From: Auriscalpium vulgare
Lineage: Eukaryota > Basidiomycota > Agaricomycetes > Russulales > Auriscalpiaceae
DNA: 64,000 nt
Direction of reading: 5' to 3'
Assembly (NCBI GenBank): GCA_019915015.1
Contig: JAHBBC010000001.1
Location: forward strand, 1,364,001-1,428,000
Shown here: piece by piece, positions 12,621 through 24,334 of the stretch
Layout of the letters: each line of letters begins with the position of its first letter
How positions within the stretch are numbered: the first letter of the stretch is position 1
Notes under the pieces: model-generated
Databases searched by the model: none
Seen by the model: only the letters and a program-made list of their open reading frames with translations
What the model was told of the DNA's origin: nothing
Made by a program: the position numbers and the translations under genes

Positions 12621-13482
12621 ATGTCAGGACCCGAGCTTCGCCTCTCAGTCTCAATATTTGGCTCAGCTACTGGTGATCCTGTCACCATTGACCCGGACGA
12701 TCGGCCAGTGCCTCGCATCCTCAAGCTCGAGATGCGCCCGCGCATGCCGCACGCGCGCATGAGCACCCCTGAGTTCTCGCAATGGGCACAAAGCATGCTC
12801 TTGCGCATCACTCCTGACTTGAAACATACTCAATACTGGCATTGCGAATTCTGCGGTAAGTCTGAGCCCGGATGCCGTTCGTCGATGCGTGTGCGCAGGC
12901 GCGCTCACGAGCACGACACAGACAAGCCGGCGAAGGAAACGATCTACAATGTTGCTGCATGGCTCAACCCAGTCCCCTTAATGAAAGTACTCGTGAGTAT
13001 TGCACTTCTAATACATATATGAAGGGCTCGGCACTGACTGCTTTGCATGTAGTCGCACAATATGTGCGATGCGAGCGTGACTGGTGGGTCTTGCACGAAG
13101 GCCATGGCCAAGCTAGACAAAGAGCTGGCTGCCGAGGTTGGATCTCCTCGCAGCTTCAAGCCAACGCGCTCTGGCCTAGATATTCCGCTCTCAGGCAGCT
13201 GCGCTAAATGCAACAAGCCCAATGACATCGATCACATGAAGAAGTGCGGTGCGTGTCAGCTCACACGGTAAGCCTCCTCCTTCGGCGAGAGATTTTGTCG
13301 ACGTTGATTCGTCTATCGGTAGGTACTGCAGGTACGCATCATTAATTCTCTATAATGACTTTGGACCCATCTGACGTGACGTCGTCAGCGCTGCATGCCA
13401 GAGGTCAGACTGGCCACGCCACAAGGAGTTCTGCAAGATGCCCAAAGAGACGGAGTGGATCTGGGGGCAGTCCACCCGTTGA
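12621..13482 (+). CDS. MYND zinc-finger protein, paralog B
   Basis: A paralog of the 6612-7481 gene. Exons 12621-12855, 12922-12992, 13053-13267, 13323-13331 (9 nt) and 13389-13482 sum to 624 nt and encode 207 residues. The N-terminus MSGPELRLSVSIFGSATGD and the WHCEFCG exon end match paralog A. The MYND finger reads CAKCNKPNDIDHMKKCGAC, then YC from the microexon, then ACQRSDWPRHKEFCKMPKE, and the protein ends WIWGQSTR. The last exon overlaps, on the opposite strand, a relic of a membrane-protein gene. Function is unknown. The conserved exon layout, including the microexon, makes the gene model reliable. Confidence 0.87.
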
Positions 13483-13645
13483 GCGGCTTGCTCCACCACG
13501 CTGCGTACATTGCGACCGTGACGCTCGTATACGCGAGCGTCATGAGCTCCAGCTGCGTGATCGGAAGGCCTTCCGACGCTCGTCGCGCAATGCACTGCAC
13601 GATGAACCACATGGTCTGGAGGACGGCGAGGCCCCAGCGCGACAT
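13475..13645 (-). pseudogene. C-terminal relic of a basidiomycete membrane-protein gene
   Basis: On the minus strand a run of about 55 codons reads RWGLAVLQTMWFIVQCIARR, then GLPITQLELMTLAYTSVTVA, then MYAAWWSKPLNG. This pattern (a QxxWFxxQCIAR helix, the LPIT-LEL segment, a second hydrophobic helix and a WWxKPL end) resembles the C-terminal part of a multi-pass membrane protein family I know from agaricomycete genomes. Neither the N-terminal part nor a credible 5' exon lies nearby. The reading runs into antisense of the MYND-B last exon. I infer a truncated gene fragment; the family name is not established. Confidence 0.5.
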
Positions 13646-14928
13646 CTAGCGCGGCCAGCTCAACTACTCAGTCGGATCCGAAACCCGGGAACGCGACCTT
13701 TCCCCCCCACCCTGCCGATCTCGGTGATGTGGATTGACGGAGTGCCATTCGGGCATGTCAAGAGTTACATTTCAAATCTAACAGATGACGACGTCCACGG
13801 TTTCGCTGCATCTGTAAGTATCACCGACGTGTATCATAGGAATCGACGGGCTTTCTCCCTGAAGATTTGCTGAAGATGTCGGTAACGCATCAGCTGCAGC
13901 TCTATGCAATGTTCTGTATTCTTCCGATGGATTATCACAACTGCAGCAATGCGAAATCTTCTCGGTATCGGCTTTCCGCTCACGCCATGCTCTGATGCGG
14001 CACTAGAATCAGTGATGCCCTTCCATAATATCATTTACCGTCGAGCCCTGCCTCCTTTCATCCACGCTCGCCTCCTCAAGTTCCGTCCGGTTGCCCCTCG
14101 TGGTCAACTGCTCCAGTCCTCGTGGCAACTGGCAAGGATGCGTGCGCAGCTGCATGCAATAATTGCCCCCCCACGGCCTGAACAGCGGTATCAGGGCTGG
14201 GATGTGTCTGCGGAAAGCGCGCAGAGTGAGGAGACAGGGCGCCGATTGACAGCATGCAGGGAAAAACTGAGCCCTACAGCCGCCATACAGTATTCCCAAC
14301 TGTTTCGAGAGGCGTCAATGCCACCGACGCATGTGTGCTCTACGCACCGTCTTTACGTGCATACAATACAGTCGGCCTCACTTTAGCAAGGCGCACAAAC
14401 AGCGTCTGGGGAGCGTACTAATTTCGAATCAATTCTGTCATTCAAGTAAAGTAAAGTGGATGTTCCAGATGTAAGTATTGCTAATGGAGACGAGTGAAAT
14501 GATATTGTGACGAGCAACGTGAGCACAGCGTACATGGTCAAATCGTCGAGAATGCGGCGATCAAGGAGTCAAAGGGTATACATGAATTGAATGACTGAAC
14601 GATGAGTGATCATGGATGAGACAAAACAGTAGTCCATGAGTAGATATCCCGACGAGCACCTGGCTCGAGCCGGGGGAAAGCCGTGACCACGTCGGATACT
14701 TAGGAATTGCAACACAGCTGAGCTGTCCCTGTGGAGCAGTCACGCTGAGATGACAGGCATGTGCGAAGGACCAATTAATGAAGGGAGGTTGAACGAGGGG
14801 AATTCTAGACATAGTAAGAAAAACACAGTTCGGTGTAAATCGAGGGAATAAACGTAGATTATTAGGAGCCTACCAATAAGGATAGAAGAATAGCTGTAAC
14901 TATATTTCGTTGAGAGTGCTGGTTGTCT
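13646..14928. other. Intergenic region
   Basis: Only short, featureless open frames occur here, such as one on the plus strand at 13904-14386 with no domain signal. The last 300 bases are A+T-rich and probably include the RhoGAP 3' untranslated region. Confidence 0.4.
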
Positions 14929-17900
14929 TCAAGCCTCAACGGGGGTGCGCTCGGTGGCCTCGGACGGCGTCCAACTGATGTCGGCCGCCTTGATGACGCT
15001 GTTGGCCCAATCGTCCTCCGCCGGCGCTTCTGTGTCATCCTCCCACAGGCTGAGCCTATGAAACGTCGTCGTCGACCCAGAGGTGAACGACGCCTGCGAT
15101 GTTTGGCCGCGCAGTGAACGCCCGTCAAGTGCAAACGGGGCCGGCGCGGGGCGATTCGGTTGACGGAAATGGTCTGCAATCGGTGTGATCGACGACGCGG
15201 GGGAGACTGGCGGAGAGCTGTCAGTTGCCGCGGTATCGTCGCTAGAAGGCTCCTGAGCAGCACCTATGGCACCTGTCGAATCCTCGCCAGCCTTATCATG
15301 GGACTCGTCCTTCGGCGAATCGACTTCGACGTCCAACCCAACACTTATCCGCGATGAGTCGATAGGCGTGTCGAGAACAGGCGGCAGGCTCGGCGAGCTT
15401 CCCTGCGACGCTGTAACCATTGATGCGGGGGTAGAGGGGGAAGAAGAACCTGCTGGCGAACCTTGCGCACTTAAGAAGGTCGGCGAAGATAGGAACAACT
15501 TGGACGAGCGTAATGATGAGACAGAGCGCTTTGAGAAGAGCGCCGTCAAAGACGGACGCTTTCCTCTGGATCGCGGCTGAGGGTTTTCTGACGGTTCCCG
15601 CTCAATGGGCAAAGAGATGAGGGAAGAGTAAGGCAGGGAGGTCGGTGTGCCGGGAGCACTGTCCGAGCGTGGGAAGGAAATAGGTAATGGAGGCATGGTA
15701 GGATGTGAGGGCGTCGTAGGCGCTGAATCGTCGTCGACAATAACAGGAGCAAACGGAGGATCGCCCTTGGCCAAGGTAGGATTGAAGTCAGGGTCTTCGG
15801 AAACCGTAGAAGGGGTAGCGAGGGAGTCGGTGGAAGAGGAAAGTGCGGGAGGAGAGTGAGGATTATAAAGGAGTGGTGGGCTGGCAGGCGGCGTGGACGG
15901 TCTGGATTCGACCGCAGATATATCTGACCCAGCGTTGGAGGGCGGAGCATCGGCGTCGTCAGAGACGACCTCGATCCGAGGAGCATCAGTGGCGTCGTCA
16001 CTCAGGCCAACGTGCTTTTCGGGCCCAATTACCACGTCAGGAAGGCCAGGCAGCTCCGCGAGGGGAGAAGCCAAGGAGGTAGGTGGTTCTTCAGCGGCGC
16101 GTTCGTCGTTGACGTCTTCTGTATTATCCGGGGTGGGCGTAGACTGATTTGTGTCGGGCTCGGCATCCGTCAAAAGAGGATCGACAACATCCTTCGACGG
16201 ACCATCCCATATGTCAGGAGCTTCGCATAGAACGCGGAGGATGGGCGGGCTCATGTTCAAGCTTGGACAGAATACCACAGTCAAGTTGCTAAGAGGCATC
16301 CTAATCTCCTTCCGCTTCGAAGTGAAGCTGATCAGCTCCGCGACAGTGCGAAGTAGATCCCTGTTCTCCTGTGGAAGACGAGACAACAACGAAGCAAAGG
16401 CATCGAGTAGGCCCTGCGACGGCGGACGCATACCGGCGAAGCTTGGCATAGCAAGCGTGGATAATGATGGCGGCTTGCGAAGAACATGACCGTCTCTTGG
16501 CCCACTCGGAAGACCTCCGGTCCTGCCAGCCACTTTGCTAAGAGATTGAGGGGGCTCTTCCGATTTTCTCGCGTTGGTCTCTGCCAGCATGGCGGCCTCG
16601 AAGTATGGATTCAGCGCATGCGTTAAAATGGGCTCGGGGACTAAGTACCGCGTCAGTAACCCGCACCACCAGTGACATAAAAGCTGCGTACGTTCGCGAA
16701 GATACGCCTTGAAGACAGACGACACAGCGTGCGGGTCTAGGTCGCCCGGAGCGCACTCGAGCATGTCGTAGTCCGCGCCTGGCAACACGAGGATCAGCAC
16801 GATATGGATAACCGAGAGACAGTTTCGCGCATACCTGTGTCAAATTCCGATCTCAGCCTTGCAACATGAGAAGCACGCCCGCTTATGCTGTTCAAGGACG
16901 CGCTTCAATTACGTCCCACGTAAAAAGTGCGCCGATGCTCACCGGAACAGGCCCTCCTCTTCTACTCCCCATTTCATGATATGCTGCACGCAGCGTACGA
17001 CCAGGGCAGGTAGCAGGCGTTCCTCCAGAGTAGCACCTGTAATACGTCAATGGGCGCCGAATGCATAAAGGAGACGTCACATACTTGACTGGTTCTCCTC
17101 GTTGTTCGCCATCGCATGGCGCACAGGATCGATCGCTGTGTCACGGACGCATGTTTGCAGATCGCGGCCAAACACCATACCTCCGGCAACGGAAGCACCT
17201 GACGCTGCAATGCGTATCGGTCCACGTATACGCGTGCCTAAGCTAGGCCCACTCGACAGACCGAAAGTGTCATGTTCCGGGCCTGTTGAGGACGTGCCCG
17301 CAGTTGAAATGCTCCACGTCCCTGAAGGCGCGTTGGGCGTGCGCCGTTGCTTCCCTTTTCCAGCAGGAGTGAGGTGACCAGAGGGAGAGTTGCGCCCGAC
17401 GCCTTCATCGGCGGAATCGGCCAGGGACGATGTCGAAGACGAGTACCCGGAGCTGCTGTGGTTGGAACTCAGATTCCCGAGCGCCCGCCCCATGCGCTCG
17501 ACCGCCCGCTTAGCAAAGCCAGCGGCTGGCGCGAATCCGTTGGACATACTGATGGCCGTCTGCCGAAAGGAGGCATTGCCCGTAGACGCCGAGCGAGGCG
17601 TCTGGTCAGGATACCCCCGTTCCTGATACGAGGTGGGGGCCGTAGAGGCTGCTGCCAGGCGGCCCTTGATATGACTGCCAGTGGACTGAGTTGAGTTCTC
17701 CCCGCGCGAAGGACCAATTATCCCGTTGGCCGCCGCTCGCGTCAAAGAAGGCACGCCCGAAGTCGTTTCAGCTGTAGTGCGCTGCACCAATGAAGGCCTG
17801 CCTCCGCCATGTTGAACATCAGATGAGTTGGAGCTCGGGGGAGTGGGGCTGGATGGGAATGGGGAGGAAAAATGGAGGGATATCGAGTGTCGCTTTCGGG

Positions 17901-18909
17901 TCTTCGACGAGCCAGACGGCGATGCAGTACGTGCCAGAGGTATCATCGCACGCCGAGCAGAGTGCCCGGAATCCATGGAATGGGCTGCTTCAACTGAGAC
18001 CTCCTCTTCCGTCATGATGAACTCCGCGTCCGTCAGGAGTGCGCTCAGCCTCTTGGTCGCAGGGACGACGGTTGTTGTTGAATGGAGCGACTCGGCCATA
18101 GAGACCGGCCGAGGCGTCCGAGTCCCCGTCGTCGAAGTTGCAGAACGAGGGCGCACCGTATAATAACTGGTCGTCGTGGAGTCGCTCTTGCGCCAATCTT
18201 CCTTCATCTTCTCGTGCTCTTGGTCCTTCTTCCGTGTTAGAGACGTTTCCTGCTCCTTCTCAGACTCCTCCTGCGACATGTACTGCAGAGCGGGCGCCAT
18301 TCCCGGACTTGCCACTAGGGCAGATCCTCGTTGCTCAGCGGTTGAAGGCTTCGCATGAAGATCCGGGCGCATGTGAGGTGACTTTTCTGGGGGCGTAGGG
18401 GGCAAGTCTGCAGACAGAGGGGAAGGGGAGACCGGCGCATACCCTGAGGTCATCGGCTCGGTGAACGAACGCCCCCTCTTCGCCAGCAACAGTTGCGGGG
18501 GAACATGAGCCCCAGGCTCGTCCTCCGTCTTCTTCTTGCGGGTTGCGAAGACACGCTTGAGCCTCGAGCCCGTACTTGCGGGCTTGACCGGCGACGGAGA
18601 CGGCGACGGCGGGGGATTGGTAACGTTTGGGCGGGAGCCGCTCTGGCCCATGGCGGGCAGGAGGGAGGAGGTGCGAGGGACAGGCTTGATGGTTTTCGGA
18701 TGAAAGAAGCCTTTGGGAGCAATGAACGGAGAAGACTGCGCCGAGTGATCGAGGGTTCCTATATCCGACTGGCTCGAGTTTGACGGTGGGGCAGCGGGCT
18801 GCAGCATGGAGGATCCAGCCGATGACGAAAACGATGAGGAAAGCGAGCTCGAGGACAACGACGCCTGTGTGCTCCCCTCCCGGCTAGTATCTTGCCTGCG
18901 GAACGGCAT
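14929..18909 (-). CDS. Rho GTPase-activating protein with long disordered flanks
   Basis: It stimulates GTP hydrolysis by a Rho-family GTPase. The N-terminal 500 or so residues are Ser/Pro/Thr-rich and probably disordered. The RhoGAP domain starts at VFGRDLQTCVRD and continues through LPALVVRCVQHIMKWGVEEE. It includes the arginine-finger motif GLFRISG, created by splicing at about 16.93 kb, then ADYDMLECAPGDLDPHAVSS, FKAYLRELPEPILTHALNPY (a splice at about 16.63-16.69 kb joins LREL to PEPIL), and PLSNLTVVFCPSLNM. A second long Ser/Pro/Asp-rich tail of about 400 residues follows, ending TPVEA. This tail-heavy layout is seen in fungal polarity RhoGAPs, but I cannot assign a specific ortholog. 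The chosen ATG at 18909 is the first in frame; an upstream coding exon is possible. Confidence 0.85.
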
Positions 18910-19552
18910 TGAAGATCTGCTGCGACCGTGGAGAATTGGAATTGGTGTCTTCTTCGCTCAGAGGCACCGAGAGATCTTGATAGTACTCGCGGCTGCGGTC
19001 GGCTGCGGGCCAGAAGGGTGGTGCAGTGAGGCAGGCGACGTAAGGAAGGCGCAGGACCTGCGCAATGTGGAAGTAGCGAGGCAAGGACAAGGCTGTCACG
19101 CTGTGGACACTGGACAGACGCTGGGTTTGATGCGGGACACGGGTGATCAGGCAAACAAAGCTGCGTACCTGCACAAGATTTGAATCACGACTCCTCCGAC
19201 ATGTGGGCCAACTCCGGAGCCGTCGTCGTCGTCGTCGTCGTGAGGGGAGGGGAACTGATGGACGACTTGGCGGACGGAAAACATCAGCGCCATTGTCAAT
19301 GCTTTCAGAATTCGTCTCCACGTGGTCGTCTTAGTCAGCATTTGCTTGCCCTGCCACCGCTCTGCTGTATCCCCGAATCCAAGCTCGTTTCTGAACCGTT
19401 CTGTCTACAATACATCATCTACATTGTATGTCTTGACGCTGACGCCACAGGATCCCTGACTATTGATAGTGTGTAGTGTATGTCAAACTCCAGTCCAGAC
19501 AATAAGATAGATAGAAGGGCCTCAGCTGACCCACGTCTAGATATCGCACAAA
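18910..19552. other. RhoGAP 5' region and carrier 3' region
   Basis: On the minus strand an open stretch at about 18.93-19.06 kb reads PPFWPAADRSREYYQDLSVP and may be a 5' coding exon of the RhoGAP or part of its leader. I could not place a normal-sized intron that joins it in frame to the ATG at 18909. A short GTC/GAC triplet run, seven GTC units on the plus strand, lies at about 19220-19241. Confidence 0.35.
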
Positions 19553-20894
19553 TCAAACGGCGATGACGGCTGGCGTTCCCAGGAGGAACTCCTTCACAAG
19601 CTCGTATGTGAAGAAAGACGTCGCGATGCTGGGAGCGACTTTCACTGCACAAACTATGAGTGACAGGTACCCATGCTGATATGATAACGAGACACTCACA
19701 GAGGTTCGGCCATAACCCACGGTACATGCCCCGCATGCCTTCGGTCCTGATGATAACTCGAGCGGCATCGAAGGCGCCGTTGTATTTATATCCCAGAGCT
19801 CCAGAGTTCATGCCGACCACCTGCATCTTCCGACGGAGGACGTCGAACGGATACGTCAACGTCTGTGATATTGAGCCTGGACAGCGTTGGTCAGGAGTCA
19901 AACAGAACGGGTTGGGCGCAATCATACCCGCCAATGCACCACAACTCAGCTTCCGCCAGACGCTGCTCTTCCCTGGAGGCGTGATGACGCCGCGCAGCGC
20001 TTCGTACGCCGCGAAGTTAATCCCGACGTAGGGCGCTACACCCATCGCAGTCGCAACCAGTCCCCGGTATAGTGCACGCACACCACCCTCTTCCCGCACA
20101 ACCTTCAGCGTCATACCCCACGTCGTAAGCTCCGACCGAGGGCGAGTCAACCTGTGCTGCGCAGACGGGGAAGCGGGTTGTGCGGAGCTGCTAGTTGTCG
20201 ATACTGGCGCTCCGGGGCTAAGCATGCTGGCTGTTGCGATAGACAGTCGTGAACGGACTAGATCTAAAGGGTATGTTGTGCCTATGTTTAGAGGTCAACA
20301 TTGCGGCACGCCAGGGTCACGTTCATTGCGTACAAACAGATGTTATGCCTGCCAGCGCCCCACTGACTAGCCGTGTGGGAGTATCGAGCTCTCTACGCCC
20401 TCCGCGAGTAAACCACTGCAAGGCAGAGCGGGTCAGGAAGGCGACATCTCCACAAGAACGACCACGTACCTTCTTCAGCTGCTCGTACGTTGTGAACTGG
20501 ACGGCGCTGTACGGTATGATCCGTATGCAGTTGATCCCGTTCCCTCTCATAAAGCCTCTAAACCCCTCCTCGTTCCACATGCGTACTAGACTCCGCCATA
20601 CGCCTTTGTACTGCTGGCCAGTGCGCGGCTGAACTTGCCTGCGGCGGTCAAAAAGCATCTCAGCGGTTAGATCGATATCATTTCAGAATCAACTCACTGT
20701 ATGATCTTGAGCCTTTCCAGCGGGCTGACGACTGTGCGCGACGCAGCACCGGCGACCCCACCAGCGATGAAGTACGACGACACCTGTGGGCTGATCAAGG
20801 GCTCTACGGTCTTAGGTTTGACCGCCTGTTCCATGGTGGCGGTTACCGTCGACGATGAGCTGGCGGCGGGTTGTGTGGAGTGTGCGGTGGTCAT
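19553..20894 (-). CDS. Mitochondrial carrier, Ypr011c-like (APS/PAPS transporter type)
   Basis: A member of the SLC25 inner-membrane solute carriers. Three repeats are present, each with the Px[DE]xx[RK] signature: SRTVVSPLERLKIIQ, then YPLDLVRSRLSI, then LTYPFDVLRRKMQVVGM. Other conserved blocks are FIAGGVAGAAS, GFMRGNGINCIRIIPYSAVQ, GVAPYVGINFAAYEALR and FFTYELVKEF at the end. The combination of VVSPLERLKI, GNGINCIRI and VAPYVGINFA matches yeast Ypr011c and its fungal orthologs, which move adenosine 5'-phosphosulfate and PAPS. The best reading is therefore a sulfate-activation shuttle, though substrate assignment by sequence is uncertain. A Ser/Thr-rich insert separates repeats one and two. 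There are about five introns. The ATG at 20894 precedes a short polar N-terminus. Confidence 0.85.
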
Positions 20895-21417
20895 GACGGT
20901 GGCGGGGTTGGACGTCGGGATGAAATCATGAGCTGGTGGCTAGAGATGGTCGGTGCTGGGCTGCGTCAAGCAGGAAACGGCAAGGAGCGACTGCGGGATG
21001 GTAGATAGATGTAGGCTGCCGGAAGTGGATCCGAGTGATGTGGAGGCACGCGACGCGTCGGTGAAGTTTGCAAGGCAGTGGTGACCGTTTGCGGTAGGTT
21101 ATAGCGTGCATGCGCAGCGGCAAAACATCGCTCCGTTTCGAGCTGGCCTCCTGGTGCGTAAAGTTGGACTTGCGTACTCGACGGAGATCGCAAATCTTTT
21201 CCAGGTCCCGCCATTGTAATTTACACGATGGCGCTTTAAGGAATGATTCGGTGGAGATACAATTTCACGTAGGTGCTACACAAAGCGGGCACACAACAGG
21301 CTTCAAGATCAAAATTGTAAAGCGAGGGGGAGCAAATGAGCGCGAGCACAAAAGTCCAAACGGGTTTCCCCAGATGGGCGCATTTTGATCGAGAAAAAGA
21401 ACGTCGTCGCGGTATGG
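20895..21417. other. Intergenic region (carrier promoter, RGG gene 3' end)
   Basis: No gene is seen. This stretch holds the carrier promoter and the downstream part of the RGG-box gene. Confidence 0.4.
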
Positions 21418-23529
21418 TTATGCTTGCACGGGAGGTTCTCCGCGTTGCTCAGAGAATCCTGAGGAAGATTAAGTCAGAAACTGTTATGCCTCGTCGACTT
21501 GACGCACCTCGCCCGCCGCGGCCTCTGCCGCCACCTCGTCCTCGACCGCGATGCTCGCCGTCACTGCCGCCTCTCCAGTCACCTCGGCCCCGGTAGCCTG
21601 CGCGGCATGAAAGAAACGTCAACACTATTGCAGCCTCCCTGGCAAAGAATAGCTCCTCACCGCCTCGTTCACCACCGCGTTCCCCGCGGAAGCCACCGCC
21701 ACGGAAGCCTTCGCCGCCTCTGTCACCTCGGTGGCCACCTCTGTCACCCCGGTAGCTGTCGTCACCCCGGTGGCCCTCGCCTCTGAACCCACCACGGAAA
21801 CTGCCGCGCTCACCACCACGATATCCACCGCGCTCGCCGCCACGATGACCTCTGAAGTTGCCTCTGTCCCCGCGACCGCGACCGCCGCGCCCACGAGCTT
21901 GCACGAAGCCATCCTCATCGACCAATGCGCTGCCGTTCGCCGATGCAGGGCCAGACGCTTCCGGTGCCGCAGGCGGAATGTCACGCGCAGGCTCAGCAGG
22001 AGAAGGCGTGCCAGACGTTCCGAACTTGGCGTGCAGGCCAGCGATTGGAGGCAGCCCGCCCTCGTCATCTGCCCAATCAAACGCACCTGAGGTCGACTGA
22101 GGAATCTACATAGCTTTGGTGAGGATATGACAGCGTGCACCTGACTAAGGAACTAACCTCCTCGGGTTCAACCTCGGCCGCTATGGTAACCACTTCCTCA
22201 ACGACGACCTCGTCAGTGCCGGGAACTTCGTGGGTTATGGTAGTAATCTCCACATCAACAGAGGGCGGCACGTCCGTCCACTGGTCTTGGTTGGCAACCT
22301 CGAGATCACTGGGCTGCATGAAGTGGAATCCTCCGCCCGAGGTCGACGCCGGCACGTCTAAGCCAGACACAGACGCATCAAGAGCATCTGCCGGCTCAGA
22401 GGCCTCTGGCACTGATGAGATACCCTCTTCCACAACAAAAGTCGGAGCTTCTGAAGGATTGAGTAAAACCTCAGTGAGGTCCGCGAAACGCGAATCTGGA
22501 GGAGGACATGGCATTGCAACTCAGTCCCAGTGTATGCGCAGTGCACGAAAAAATGATACCGACGCGGAATGCCTTGAAATTCGCCCTCGCCAGACAGGAG
22601 ACCACGGATGAGCTCCAGTTTCGACTCATTCTCTTCGCCAAGGAGGAGCTGGACGGCATCGAAAATGGCTGAGTGGTCTTCCCCCGTCACTGAGGAAGCA
22701 GAAGGGTGGCCGGCGGCGAGGAGCGAATGTAACCGGATGAGACTGAGCAAAACAGACACCCTAGAGAGGGTTGCACTCTGGAGATATGAATTCGCATGAG
22801 GAAGTAGAACTATTGGGGAAAGACGAACCTCCGCCTCAGCTACCGCGAGCGCTATCCGTCGCTCTTGAGTTTGCGACGCTTCTAAAGCTTTGAAAGCGAG
22901 TTCGCTTGTTTGCTCGGCCTCGTAAGCCTACAGGGGAAATGAAGAACGGAAGCAGAAGACGCGCGTCGAACGAACCTCAATAGCCTTTTTCACCTCGTCG
23001 AGCTCCTTGGCCACGGCTTCCAACGAAGGTAGCGTTTTCAGCGCACGGCGCTGGTCATCATTCAGCTTCTCATGATCGACCGACGCGTATGTCTGTATTC
23101 TCGACTAAAATTTACCCCAAACGTCAGCAGTCGAAAAAACCTCATAGACGCGTATGCTCGTGGCGACACGCGTAATGCATCTCAAAAAGCACTCACGATC
23201 TTTTTCCCCGTGGTCTTCAGACGCTTGCCGACCAAGTCAACTATGGGGCTCTGCTTCGGCCCACCATCATCCTTGTGGGTCGCAGAGCCGTTCGCAGGCT
23301 CCGAACGCGCCAGCAGCTCCTCGACGATCGATCCCTGCTTGATGTCCGATGAGCCTGGTGCCTTGTCGACAAGCGCAGCAGCGGTGGTGTCCGGGATGGA
23401 GACGGTCGGGGTCGCGGGGGAGTCCTCTGCCTTGCCCTTGGCCGTCTTGCGCTTCTTTTTCTGGCTTTTTGAGAGCGGCGCGGGAGGAGGGGCGCCTGGA
23501 ACAACACGTTGCGCGGGCGGTTCTGCCAT
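21418..23529 (-). CDS. RGG-box, coiled-coil RNA-binding-type protein (caprin-like?)
   Basis: The protein opens MAEPPAQRVVPGAPPPAPLS followed by a Lys-rich patch (KSQKKKRKTAKGK). A helical, coiled-coil-like region comes next: TYASVDHEKLNDDQRRALKT, LPSLEAVAKELDEVKKAIE, AYEAEQTSELAFKALEASQ. A second helical block reads DAVQLLLGEENESKLELIRG. An acidic linker with FHFMQPSDLE leads to WADDEGGLPPIAG. The C-terminus is an extended RGG/RGGE repeat region of about 100 residues. RGG boxes bind RNA and promote condensation. The order (coiled-coil, helical block, acidic linker, RGG tail) resembles animal caprins, but that comparison is tentative. A last intron of about 50 nt, giving the end GFSEQRGEPPVQA at 21418, is my choice. 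Without it the frame would stop at 21449. Confidence 0.7.
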
Positions 23530-24334
23530 GCTACGGAATGATATGGACGAGATACCAGCGATACTGTCGGAGAATGGTGTCGGCTCGGTGCAGGCACACC
23601 CACGCGGCCCCTGCAAAATCTCCTTTCCCACGCGCCTAGTAGTAGTGTGCCACAACGCTGCGCAGCGGCCTGACTTCCACTTACTTCCACCTCATTCTTC
23701 ACAGATAGAGATGACCGGTGACCTCGTCGTCGACAGGGGCGGCTGAACAGTGTCTCCGTCGTGATCCTGGGCTTTTGTAACTTGCAGTGCAGCTGGCAGC
23801 GAGTCTCAGCTCGGTTCTTGGTCGGTTCTGCAGCCGGGCACTTGACGACGCTGTCTGGGCCATACACATGCGGCTGCCGGTATTCCTGACGAAGACATTG
23901 GAGACTGGTTAACTGGAGCTCCAGCGAGCAACTTCCGTGAGCAGCAGAGCTACGTCAACGAACCTCGCTTTCTTGAGCTTAATTTGTATGCGTTCGTCAC
24001 CCGCCGGACGCCGCTCCGTCTCTTCGCTCTGCTACTCGTGCTGGTAATTCGGGAACCCTTCTGCTGTGAACGCACCCAGCTACGTTCTGAGCACGAGCCT
24101 CCGGCCAGGGACTCATGGTCGGGAATATATGAGCTGTTGGGCCAGTCGGGCCTATTGTGATGTGAACAAAGGACTCCAGCTCTGCAGCACGTGCGAAGGC
24201 CACACACACACAACTCCGCCCCCGCCTTAAATTGCGCCGGCCAGCTTTACTTCCTGTCCGTCGTCCCTTTACTCCGCCTCACCGCGAAAAACCTCATCCC
24301 TGCACCCATTCCGCATTTTATATTGCTCCAGGCG
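23530..24334. other. Divergent promoter region
   Basis: These 805 bases separate the divergent RGG-box gene and the small plus-strand gene at 24335. I see no further gene. A short CA run (cacacacaca) lies near 24203. Confidence 0.4.

Noticed and set aside
13904..14386. A 160-codon plus-strand frame.
   Set aside because: It shows no domain, no splice partners and no coding-like composition, so it is probably chance.
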